Assembly: GCA_020720345.1 (NCBI GenBank)
Contig: DYOT01000020.1
Span: 1 to 13,246, forward strand
DNA: 13,246 nt
Source: Candidatus Caenarcanum sp.
GTDB lineage: Bacteria; Cyanobacteriota; Vampirovibrionia; Gastranaerophilales; UBA9971
Direction: 5' to 3'
A model generated the notes under the pieces. It made no database searches. It saw only the letters and a list, made by a program, of their open reading frames with translations, and had not been told where the DNA came from. Within the stretch, counting starts at the first letter, position 1. Each line of letters starts with the position of its first letter. Below are positions 1 to 6,420 of the stretch, one piece after another. The position numbers and the translations under genes are program-made.

Positions 1-285
1 TACCTGAACATCATCAGCTTTATACTTTTGCTCTTCCTTCCATAAGTCATATTGCACCTGTAATCCCATCCATAAATCAGGCGTGGTTTTAAATGCTTTG
101 CCTAACTTTATACTCATTCTTGGGGTTATACCAGACTTGCCATTAACTAAATCAGATGCTGTTGCTCTTCTTACGCCGATTTTTAAAGCAAAAAGAGTTA
201 TAGTTATTCCAAGCGGTTCTATATATAATTCTTTCAAAACCTCGCCGGGGTGCGGGGGGTTGTGCATTCGCATATCTTTATTCAT
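1..285 (-). CDS. higA: HigA-family antitoxin, partial (3' end beyond window)
   Basis: The minus strand is open from an ATG at 285-283 to the window edge, giving 95 codons with no stop. The protein has the hallmark N-terminus of HigA antitoxins (HNPPHPGEVLKE at residues 8-19). An XRE-type helix-turn-helix follows at about residues 28-70 (GVRRATASDLVNGKSGITPR), then the HigA-typical segment with DLW and LQVQYDLW. HigA normally binds and neutralises the HigB mRNA interferase and represses the shared promoter through its HTH. Here the gene directly follows, with an ATGA overlap, a tiny remnant of higB, so it appears to be an orphan antitoxin. There is no strong Shine-Dalgarno before ATG 285; translation by coupling to the remnant is possible. 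ATGs at 273 and 267 are alternative starts. Family assignment is confident; the C-terminal end is unseen. Confidence 0.88.
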   Translation of the reverse strand, partial: MNKDMRMHNPPHPGEVLKELYIEPLGITITLFALKIGVRRATASDLVNGKSGITPRMSIKLGKAFKTTPDLWMGLQVQYDLWKEEQKYKADDVQV

Positions 286-323
286 ATACTTTCCAGACCT
301 TTATGTTTAAAACTTTTAATCAT
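282..323 (-). pseudogene. higB: higB toxin remnant (first ~11 codons only)
   Basis: On the minus strand an ATG at 323-321 opens a 13-codon frame reading MIKSFKHKGLESI, with its TGA at 284-282 overlapping the higA ATG. HigB/RelE-type toxins of the plasmid-maintenance killer family commonly begin MIKSF-HKGLE-FF, so this is recognisable as the toxin's start. A full toxin is about 90 residues, so roughly 75-80 codons are missing between GLE and the higA start. The operon order (toxin first, antitoxin second) is preserved. The peptide cannot have the toxin fold. It may survive only as a leader peptide coupling translation into higA. The identification rests on a short match, but position, strand and operon order all agree. 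Confidence 0.72.
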
Positions 324-329
324 AATAAT

Positions 330-357
330 ATTATAATATATTTTTATACTTTGTCAG
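330..357 (-). promoter_or_regulatory. Candidate sigma-70 promoter of the hig remnant
   Basis: On the minus strand there is CTGACA (357-352), a 16-bp spacer, and a perfect TATAAT (335-330). The -10 ends only 6 bases before the higB-remnant ATG, so a transcript would start at or next to that ATG and be nearly leaderless. The surrounding DNA is very AT-rich, so the -10 alone would mean little; the paired -35 raises the case somewhat. Confidence 0.4.
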
Positions 358-398
358 CGTACACCGTACTATATCATGGTAAAGGAAAAATCATTATT

Positions 399-425
399 GT
401 CATTGCGAGGAGGTGCTAACGCACG
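399..425. repeat. Possible fragment of an interspersed intergenic repeat
   Basis: The bases GTCATTGCGAGGAGG, followed by a short GTGC-TAAC-GCAC hairpin, stand out from the AT-rich flank. They resemble the start of the GTCATTGCGAGG-type intergenic palindromic elements seen in several unrelated bacteria. Only one copy is in the window, so repeat status is recalled resemblance rather than something shown here. Confidence 0.22.
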
Positions 426-443
426 TAGTTAAGTACACGATTT

Positions 444-478
444 AAGGAAAAGAGGCTGTTAAACAGTCTCTTTTCCTT
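444..478 (-). terminator. Hairpin at the end of thrS, likely terminator
   Basis: A 15-bp stem (444-458 with 464-478) closes a 5-base loop at 459-463. The thrS stop codon (461-459) lies inside the loop. In the thrS transcript there is one C-A mismatch (positions 455/467) and the 3' arm itself is U-rich, but a clean U-tract after the stem is missing. In the plus direction the stem is perfect with one G-U and is followed by CCTTTTG. It probably ends thrS transcription and separates it from the hig remnant, though the geometry is not canonical. Confidence 0.5.
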
Positions 479-2267
479 TTGTATCAATTTCTTTTTTGAG
501 CGAATTTATAAATTCGTCAATATTTTGAGTGCCGATATTGCCTTTAATCCTTGCCCTGACAGCAACAACGTTTTCTTCTATCTCTTTATCGCCCACTACA
601 AGCATATAAGGAATCTTTCTGTTCTGGGCTTCCCTGATTTTATAGTTCATGCTTTCGCTTCTGTCGTCTATTTCTGCTCTTATATCGGCATTTCTGAGCT
701 TTTCATAAATGCTTTGTGCAAATTCAACGTGCCTGTCAGCTATAGGAACAACCATAACCTGTTGGGGGGACAGCCATGTAGGGAATGCTCCGGCATAATG
801 CTCAATCAAAATACCGATAAATCTTTCCATTGTTCCGAAAATTACCCTGTGAATCATAACGGGAGTTTGCATACTTCCGTCTTTTTCGGTGTATTTCAGG
901 TTAAATCTGATTGGAAGATTAAAATCCAGCTGTATAGTTGCACCCTGCCATGTTCTGCCTATGGCATCTTTGAGCTTGAAGTCTATTTTTGGACCGTAAA
1001 ACGCCCCGTCCCCTTCGTTTATAACATAAGGCAGGTTTTTTTCTTCCAGCGCTTCTTTTAGACCGGCTTCTGCCTTGTCCCAAATTTCTACAGTTCCTGC
1101 AAAGCCTTCCGGTCGGGTCGACAATTCTACTTCGTATGTCATACCAAACATTGTTAAAGCATCATCGACAAATTCTATTATTTTTTTAATCTCGCTTACA
1201 AACTGGTCTTGTGTACAGAAAACATGCGCATCGTCCTGGGTAAAGCCCCTTACCCTTGTCATACCGTGCAGTGCGCCTGATCTTTCATTTCTGTAAACAG
1301 TTCCTAATTCAGCCATTCTGAGAGGCAGGTTTTTATAGCTGTGTCTTTTGGCTTGATATATAAGAATATGAAAGGGGCAATTCATCGGTTTAAGCACGTA
1401 ATCCTGCTCTTCGACTTTCATATAGAACATGTTTTCTCTGAAATGCTCGTTATGTCCAGAAATATCCCATAAATGAGATTTCGCTATATGAGGGGTATAA
1501 ACAATATCATAATCTCTTTTTCTATGCTCGTAACGCCAGTAATCTTCAATCATCTGGCGCACAACACCAAGATTTGAATGCCACAAAATAAGCCCTGACC
1601 CGACTTCTTCTCTTATGCTGAATAAGTCAAGCTGGGTACCAAGTTTTCTATGGTCACGTTTTTCCGCTTCTTCAAGTTTAGTCAGGTGTTCTTTAAGTTC
1701 GTCCTTAGTCCAGAAAGCTGTTCCGTATATTCTTTGAAGCATTTTATTCTTTTCATCGCCTCTCCAATATGCTCCGGCTACGCTTAATAGTTTAAACGCC
1801 TTAATTAATCCTGTGTTTGGAAGGTGAGGTCCTTTGCAAAAGTCTTCCCATAAGATTTTTCCCTCTTTGTTTTTTAATACATAAAGGGTTGGATTATGCA
1901 TTGCGTGCTCCATAAGGAGTTCTGCTTTATAGATTTCCCCTTTTTCCCTGAAATCTGTTATCTGTTCCTGAATATTACGGATTTCATGCCGTTCAAAAGT
2001 TTGATTTTCTTTAATAATATTATTCATTTCTTGTTCAATCTTCGGAAGATCTTCAATACTTAATGAATAATCAGGAATATCAAAATCGTAATAAAAACCA
2101 TTTTCAATTGTAGGTCCGATAGCAATTTTTGCATTCGGGTAAAGTCTCTGTACTGCCTCTGCCATTACGTGAGCGGTACTGTGTCTTAACAGATCAAGAG
2201 CTTCGGTTGAATTTTTTGAAATTTCTATTATAGAACCATCTGGAAGGGTGATTTTTATTTCTGACAT
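459..2267 (-). CDS. thrS: Threonyl-tRNA synthetase (TGS-reduced form)
   Basis: Class II synthetase of 602 residues that charges tRNA-Thr in the cytoplasm. The editing domain (about 25-215) has HSTAH (H29, H33) and CKGPH (C144, H148), the metal/hydrolysis residues for clearing Ser-tRNA-Thr. The catalytic core has motif 2 (TVYRNERSG, 323-331), zinc ligands C297 (in KPMNCPFH), H348 (DDAH) and H473 (MIHR), and motif 3 around R482 (GTMERFIG). The anticodon-binding domain spans about 503-592. Compared with E. coli ThrRS (642 residues), about 40 residues of the N-terminal TGS domain are absent: ITLPDGS runs almost directly into the editing domain. The start is supported by AGAGGA about 8 bases upstream of the ATG. 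It is divergent from the Tad operon and not visibly in an operon. No T-box was seen; an AT-rich inverted repeat lies in its leader. Confidence 0.97.
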   Translation of the reverse strand: MSEIKITLPDGSIIEISKNSTEALDLLRHSTAHVMAEAVQRLYPNAKIAIGPTIENGFYYDFDIPDYSLSIEDLPKIEQEMNNIIKENQTFERHEIRNIQEQITDFREKGEIYKAELLMEHAMHNPTLYVLKNKEGKILWEDFCKGPHLPNTGLIKAFKLLSVAGAYWRGDEKNKMLQRIYGTAFWTKDELKEHLTKLEEAEKRDHRKLGTQLDLFSIREEVGSGLILWHSNLGVVRQMIEDYWRYEHRKRDYDIVYTPHIAKSHLWDISGHNEHFRENMFYMKVEEQDYVLKPMNCPFHILIYQAKRHSYKNLPLRMAELGTVYRNERSGALHGMTRVRGFTQDDAHVFCTQDQFVSEIKKIIEFVDDALTMFGMTYEVELSTRPEGFAGTVEIWDKAEAGLKEALEEKNLPYVINEGDGAFYGPKIDFKLKDAIGRTWQGATIQLDFNLPIRFNLKYTEKDGSMQTPVMIHRVIFGTMERFIGILIEHYAGAFPTWLSPQQVMVVPIADRHVEFAQSIYEKLRNADIRAEIDDRSESMNYKIREAQNRKIPYMLVVGDKEIEENVVAVRARIKGNIGTQNIDEFINSLKKEIDTKGKETV

Positions 2268-2289
2268 TTTGTTATTCCTCTTTTTTTAT

Positions 2290-2342
2290 ATACCACTTAA
2301 AAAATAAGTTTTGAATTATTATCAAATATTATTTAGTGGTAT
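2290..2342. repeat. AT-rich inverted repeat in the thrS leader
   Basis: ATACCACT (2290-2297) is repeated inverted as AGTGGTAT (2335-2342), an 8-bp perfect arm pair. A looser AAA/TTT match continues inward and the centre is an AT-rich loop of about 37 bases. In a thrS transcript the structure would lie just upstream of the ribosome-binding site. It could be a leader hairpin, a protein-binding palindrome, or the edge of the adjacent repeat. No U-tract follows it, so it is not a standard terminator. Confidence 0.4.
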
Positions 2343-2345
2343 GCG

Positions 2346-2422
2346 AAGCGGGAGACGGCGTAGCCGTTTGATAAGTCTTCGTTACAAGAATCGGGTTGCC
2401 TGTAAGGTGGCAACTGCCACTT
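2346..2422 (+). repeat. Dispersed intergenic repeat, copy 1 (core)
   Basis: This 77-bp segment aligns without gaps to 9951-10027, with 65 of 77 bases identical by my hand count. The most conserved blocks are TTGATAAGTCTTCGTT and TTGCCTGTAAGGT. Within it, ACGGC-GTA-GCCGT (2355-2367) and GTTGCC-(8)-GGCAAC (2395-2414) can form small hairpins. Neither copy encodes anything recognisable and both lie between genes, upstream of plus-strand transcription units. Similarity resumes at 2446-2477 after a 23-base segment absent from copy 2. Confidence 0.85.
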
Positions 2423-2448
2423 CGGGAAATTCAGTTTTGCCGTTTTTC

Positions 2449-2477
2449 CTGAAATCAAACTCATTTTAGCATAAAAT
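2449..2477 (+). promoter_or_regulatory. Promoter-like tail of repeat copy 1
   Basis: CTGAAA (2449-2454), 17 bases, then TAAAAT (2472-2477). It aligns base for base with the TTGAAA-17-TATTAT promoter before the tRNA at the end of repeat copy 2. It points toward cpaB, about 130 bases downstream, and would give a long leader. Confidence 0.35.
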
Positions 2478-2531
2478 AACACGAATATTAAAATAGTAAC
2501 AGGTAAGTGTCTATTTGGTTTCATTAAAGTT

Positions 2532-2559
2532 TTGGAAAATTAATCCGACTAAATATATT
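2532..2559 (+). promoter_or_regulatory. Candidate proximal promoter of the Tad operon
   Basis: TTGGAA (2532-2537), a 16-base spacer, and TATATT (2554-2559), about 49 bases before the cpaB ATG. It is closer to the gene than the repeat-tail promoter but no better matched; the region is AT-rich, so this is tentative. Confidence 0.33.
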
Positions 2560-2608
2560 AGAGCAATTTGAATTTTAAATGGAATTATTGAAAAGGATCT
2601 GAAACAAA

Positions 2609-3700
2609 ATGCGTTCCAAAAAGACTAAGCAAAAAATAATGATTGCTATTGCCCTTGGCGTGGTCGCATTTTTGGGCGTTATGATGATGATTAACGGCAA
2701 GAATTCCGAAGTCGAAAAACTTAATAAGCAAATAGCAGAACAAAATGCAAGGCTTGAGCAAGCTGCCGCCGCTCCAGCTGCTCCAGCTGCGGAAGTTTCT
2801 CCTCCCGTAGTTGATACGACAAATGCAGTTTCAATAAAAACAGATATAAAAGTTGGTGATAAAATCACTATAGATATACTTGAAAAAAAAGAATATAAAA
2901 AAGATGAGTTGCCGTCGGGGTATTTTACTAATGAAAGTTTTATCCTTGGCAAAACTGCATCTCAGGCAATTCCTGCCGGAAAAATCTTAACAAAAGATGA
3001 TATTATGATTTCTGATGAGGCAAATCTTGATATACCTGACGGGATGAGAGCAATTACAATTCCGACTTCTTCTCTGCAGGGTCTTGCTTCATATATTTTT
3101 ATAGGTTCAAGAGTAGATTTGCTTGCAGTAAAATCTCCACCGGCAATTATTGCGCAAAATGTAAAAATAATAGCGCTGGAGACTGCTGCCGATCAAGCTC
3201 CACAACCTGCTCCGATTCAACCGCCACCTCCCGTGAAGCCTGCAGACCCAGCTGCTGCATCTGCCCCAGCTGCTGTACCTGCCCCGGTTACAGAACCTGC
3301 TGTTGTCGCTGCAAGCACAAGTAAAGTCAATTTAAGCGCTGATAAAGCTCTTGCTATTACAGTCCTTGTACCGGTAAATTCCGCTCAAAAAGTAATAGAT
3401 GCAATAATTTCAGGAAAAATACAGGTATTAACAAGAGGAAAAAGTGATAATAAAATAGTTGAATTTAGATCAGCCCCGCCTAAAAAAATCTCTTCGGGTT
3501 TATCTCCATCTTCGACAAAATTACCCGCTTTGCCACCTCCGCCTTCTATACCAAAATTGCCTGCCGTTCCGACCTCATCATCTCCTTCCCCTGCTCCCCC
3601 TCCTGAAAAACCAAAGGTTATTGTGGAAGTAATAAAGGGATCAAGCAGAAATGACGTAGATTTGTCAGACAGCAGCAGTAATAAAAAGCCCCCATTCTGA
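2609..3700 (+). CDS. cpaB: Tad/Flp pilus assembly protein CpaB (RcpC)
   Basis: 363 residues. A short basic N-terminus (RSKKTKQK) precedes one membrane segment at about 9-28, then a predicted short coiled coil (31-52), placing the rest in the periplasm. A SAF-like domain spans about 74-135 and the RcpC/CpaB domain begins at about 145 (GMRAITIPTSSLQGLASYIFIGSRVDLL, in two parts). It resumes at 246-287 with ALAITVLVPVNSAQKVIDAI. Between these parts lies a Pro/Ala-rich stretch (195-235), and the tail (289-335) is also Pro/Ser-rich. CpaB partners the secretin CpaC in Tad pilus assembly. It is first in a six-gene operon, with 53 bases before cpaC. Start ATG 2609 has AAGGAT upstream. The proline-rich segments are the odd feature; the rest is typical. 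Confidence 0.9.
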   Translation: MRSKKTKQKIMIAIALGVVAFLGVMMMINGKNSEVEKLNKQIAEQNARLEQAAAAPAAPAAEVSPPVVDTTNAVSIKTDIKVGDKITIDILEKKEYKKDELPSGYFTNESFILGKTASQAIPAGKILTKDDIMISDEANLDIPDGMRAITIPTSSLQGLASYIFIGSRVDLLAVKSPPAIIAQNVKIIALETAADQAPQPAPIQPPPPVKPADPAAASAPAAVPAPVTEPAVVAASTSKVNLSADKALAITVLVPVNSAQKVIDAIISGKIQVLTRGKSDNKIVEFRSAPPKKISSGLSPSSTKLPALPPPPSIPKLPAVPTSSSPSPAPPPEKPKVIVEVIKGSSRNDVDLSDSSSNKKPPF

Positions 3701-3753
3701 AGACCTTAAAAACTTTCTTATAAGTTGCAAATTAGGAGATAAATTATAATAAA

Positions 3754-5175
3754 ATGTGCATAAAACAAGATAATAAATATATAATCACAAGTAATTTCAA
3801 CATAATGCTGAAAACAGCATTATTAATTGCAGTTTTTGCAGTAAATTCTACTGTCTTTGCAGCGGATACTCCTAAAATCAGGGAACTTCCTTCCAGTAAA
3901 AATTCAATAAACAGCAAATCATTAAAAAATGACGTAGACGATATTTTTAAAACAAAAGATATTACTGTTAATAAATCTGAAAAAAGTGATGATCAGGATA
4001 ATAAAACTCTCCAGCTGAAGGGAGGAATTTCTGAATTAAAGGCAACTATAGGCAAATCAAAATTAATAAGATTTGATGATCCCTTAAAAAGAATTTCCAT
4101 AACGAACCCGTCTCTTGTAGATATAGTCCTGATTTCGCCAAAAGAAATTCTGCTTAACGGTCTAAGTAAGGGTGAAACTTCACTCATATTATGGGGTGCA
4201 AAAGGAGATCCGGTAATATTTAATCTTTATGTCGATAATGATCCTGTTGATTTTATGAAGGAAATGAAAAAGATCTGCCTGAATGATGCAATAAGAATTT
4301 CTTTTACAAAATCAAACGCAAAAGATGTGGTGATTTCCGGGCATCTTTCTTCTGTTAAAACGAGGGCTAAAATTAAGGAACTCGTTAAAATTTATGGATA
4401 TAATCTTACTGATTTAACAGAAGCATCAACTCCACAGGTTATGCTGGATTTAAAAGTTGTTGAATTTACCAGAAGTATTACTAATAATTCTAAAGCAATG
4501 CCTAATTTTTCTATTAATAATACAGGCGAAAAACCAACCGGACTTTCTGGTTCTCTTTCAAAACTTGCTTATAATTTAAAAATTGGTCCCAATGGCACAT
4601 ATACAGGTTTAATTGATATACCTGCATTAAATCTGGAATTAACTCTGGGAAAAGATGAAAGTGAAGGAATAGCAAAGATTTTGGCTGAACCAAAACTTAT
4701 GACTATAGATGGACAATCTGCCAGTTTTCATTCAGGAGACCAGGTGCCTGTTATTTCAGGCAGTGATGAATATGGAAACTTAACTACAACTACGCAGAGT
4801 ACAGGTATAGACGTTACATTTGACCCAACTATACTTGAAGAATCAGGAAGAATTCTGTTAAAAATAACACCCAACATAAGTTCATATAAACTCAGCGGCT
4901 TTACTATAAACGGTTATCCAACTTACATTATTATTTCAAGAACTACAACCACAACTGTAGAACTTGAAGATAAGCAAACAATGATAATCGGAGGTCTAAT
5001 ACAACAAAATTCAAATGTAACAAAAACAAAAATTCCTTATTTAAGCAATCTGCCTGTGATAGGAAAGATGCTTGGCTCTTCCATAGCTGCCAGTTCGGAG
5101 AACAATCAAACAGAAATTATGATATTTGTAACACCGACAATTATTAAACCTGATGATGTCGTGGACGGAGTCTGA
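3754..5175 (+). CDS. cpaC: Tad pilus outer-membrane secretin CpaC (RcpA)
   Basis: 473 residues. A signal peptide ends at about residue 36-37 (MLKTALLIAVFAVNSTVFA, then AD). The pilus-secretin N-terminal domain follows at about 90-165 (KLIRFDDPLKRISITNPSL, ISPKEILLNGLSKGETSL), then a BON-like segment (about 170-215). The secretin channel domain runs from about 225 to 467 with LAEPKLMTIDGQSASF (310 on), GDQVPV, and the C-terminal PYLSNLPVIGKMLG (428-441). It forms the outer-membrane gate for the Tad pilus and shows the host is diderm. ATG 3754 has AGGAG unusually far upstream (about 15 bases). An in-frame ATG at 3805 (residue 18) would give a more standard signal peptide but has no visible ribosome-binding site. 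The stop is 2 bases from cpaE. Confidence 0.94.
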   Translation: MCIKQDNKYIITSNFNIMLKTALLIAVFAVNSTVFAADTPKIRELPSSKNSINSKSLKNDVDDIFKTKDITVNKSEKSDDQDNKTLQLKGGISELKATIGKSKLIRFDDPLKRISITNPSLVDIVLISPKEILLNGLSKGETSLILWGAKGDPVIFNLYVDNDPVDFMKEMKKICLNDAIRISFTKSNAKDVVISGHLSSVKTRAKIKELVKIYGYNLTDLTEASTPQVMLDLKVVEFTRSITNNSKAMPNFSINNTGEKPTGLSGSLSKLAYNLKIGPNGTYTGLIDIPALNLELTLGKDESEGIAKILAEPKLMTIDGQSASFHSGDQVPVISGSDEYGNLTTTTQSTGIDVTFDPTILEESGRILLKITPNISSYKLSGFTINGYPTYIIISRTTTTTVELEDKQTMIIGGLIQQNSNVTKTKIPYLSNLPVIGKMLGSSIAASSENNQTEIMIFVTPTIIKPDDVVDGV

Positions 5176-5177
5176 CA

Positions 5178-6407
5178 ATGGCACAACCATTAACATTGAT
5201 ACTTATTGACAGTAATTTTGACTCAAGAGGCAATACAAAAGGAGCTCTTGATCAGTTTAACCATATTAAAGTGCTTGGGGATTATGACAATCTTGTGGCA
5301 GGATATGAAGCCTCTGTCAGGGAAAAACCGGGAATTGTTTTTATTGATCTTACCGAAAATGAAGATCTGGGAATTGAAACAATAGAAAAAATTATTTCAA
5401 AAAATAAAACTTGTGTAATCTTTGTAACTTCTGAAATTGTTGATACCAACCTGGTTTTAAGGTCGATGAGGGCAGGGGCAAGGGAATTTTTAACCAAGCC
5501 CGTTACGATTGAAGATCTCAGCGTAGCCCTTAAAAAAGCAAGAAATTTCATAGAAACCGGTGAAGGAGACTCTTTAGGTCAGATAATTTCAGTATTTAGC
5601 AATAAGGGCGGTATAGGAAAAACTACTATAGCGACCAATCTGGCTTTAAAACTTACTGAAATTACTAATAAAAGAGTGTGTCTTGTGGATTTAAATCTTC
5701 AAATTGGAGATATTACAACATTTTTAGATATAAGTCCTTCCTTTGATATTGCATATATTTGCGCACATATTAGCCGTATTGACGAGTCGTTTTTATTAAG
5801 TTCTCTTGAAAAGTATAAAAATAAAGATTTATATGTACTGGCCGACCCTCCTAACGTAGAGCAGGCAGAAGAAATTTCCGCTGATGATATAGCTTCCATC
5901 CTTGGTATGCTTAGAGAAATATTTGCTTATGTGGTTGTTGATACCAGCAGCGGCTTTGATATTAAAACATTGACATGTCTTGATATGTCAGACCATATAA
6001 TGCTTGCTTCGATAGTAAGCTTAACTGCAATAAGAAACTGCCAGAGATGCCTAGAACTGTTCCAGAGGCTTGAATATAATCCTGAAAAAGTAAAACTTAT
6101 AATTAACCGCTATTCACAAGATGATGAAATATCTGTGGAGGATGTAGAAGAAGCCCTTGATCGTAAAGTTTATTGGACCTTCCCCAATAGCTATTTTACG
6201 GTGGTATCTTCAATTAATAAGGGGATTCCTATATCTCAAATTGCCCGGGATTCACCAATTGATAACAGCTTTACCGAATTAGCGGCAAAACTAAGTGAAA
6301 CTGAAGTATATATTAATAAGTCAGGAGGAGAAGAAGAAGAAGAAGAAGAAGGCTTTTTGGCTCCTATTATGAATTCGATTAAAAGTCTTAAATTATTTAA
6401 TAAATAA
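5178..6407 (+). CDS. cpaE: Tad pilus localisation ATPase CpaE/TadZ (receiver + ParA/MinD-like)
   Basis: 409 residues with two domains. The N-terminal receiver-like domain (about 5-122) keeps D11, a candidate phospho-acceptor D57 (PGIVFIDL), T84 and K107 (FLTKP). The ParA/MinD-type ATPase begins at about 134 with a deviant Walker A, NKGGIGKTT (142-150), followed by VDLNLQIGD (Walker A' Asp) and VVVDTSSGFD. TadZ/CpaE proteins place the Tad apparatus at its site in the cell; many have a degenerate receiver, while this one looks largely intact. Near the C-terminus seven glutamates are encoded by a pure (GAA)7 run. The start follows the cpaC stop by 2 bases with GGAG 7 bases upstream, suggesting translational coupling. 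Confidence 0.93.
   Translation: MAQPLTLILIDSNFDSRGNTKGALDQFNHIKVLGDYDNLVAGYEASVREKPGIVFIDLTENEDLGIETIEKIISKNKTCVIFVTSEIVDTNLVLRSMRAGAREFLTKPVTIEDLSVALKKARNFIETGEGDSLGQIISVFSNKGGIGKTTIATNLALKLTEITNKRVCLVDLNLQIGDITTFLDISPSFDIAYICAHISRIDESFLLSSLEKYKNKDLYVLADPPNVEQAEEISADDIASILGMLREIFAYVVVDTSSGFDIKTLTCLDMSDHIMLASIVSLTAIRNCQRCLELFQRLEYNPEKVKLIINRYSQDDEISVEDVEEALDRKVYWTFPNSYFTVVSSINKGIPISQIARDSPIDNSFTELAAKLSETEVYINKSGGEEEEEEEGFLAPIMNSIKSLKLFNK
6330..6350 (+). repeat. (GAA)7 microsatellite inside cpaE
   Basis: Seven identical GAA codons, preceded by GGAGGA, encode the polyglutamate stretch near the CpaE C-terminus. Because the unit is a triplet, slippage would change tail length without shifting frame. 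The GGAGGAGAAG run also resembles a strong Shine-Dalgarno inside the gene. Confidence 0.9.
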
Positions 6408-6420
6408 AGGAGTATAATTT

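Larger units (their letters stand above)
2268..2608. other. Divergent intergenic region, thrS / Tad operon (341 bp)
   Basis: This is the only gene-free stretch over 300 bases. From left to right it holds the thrS ribosome-binding site, an AT-rich inverted repeat (2290-2342), copy 1 of the dispersed repeat (2346-2422) with a 23-base extra segment (2423-2445) and a promoter-like tail (2446-2477), a second promoter-like pair (2532-2559), and the cpaB ribosome-binding site (AAGGAT about 10 bases before the ATG). A 63-codon minus-strand frame across the repeat has no ribosome-binding site or recognisable protein and I do not consider it a gene. I found no convincing thrS promoter. Confidence 0.6.

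Noticed and set aside
83..310. 75-codon plus-strand frame over the hig region
   Set aside because: The minus strand encodes a clear HigA antitoxin here; the plus frame is its shadow.
525..1061. 178-codon plus-strand frame antisense to thrS
   Set aside because: It lies wholly within thrS, whose motifs are unmistakable on the other strand; the plus-strand protein has no recognisable domain and odd composition.
2333..2524. 63-codon minus-strand frame in the thrS/Tad intergenic region
   Set aside because: It runs across the dispersed repeat, has no ribosome-binding site and no protein-like features; copy 2 of the repeat does not keep such a frame.
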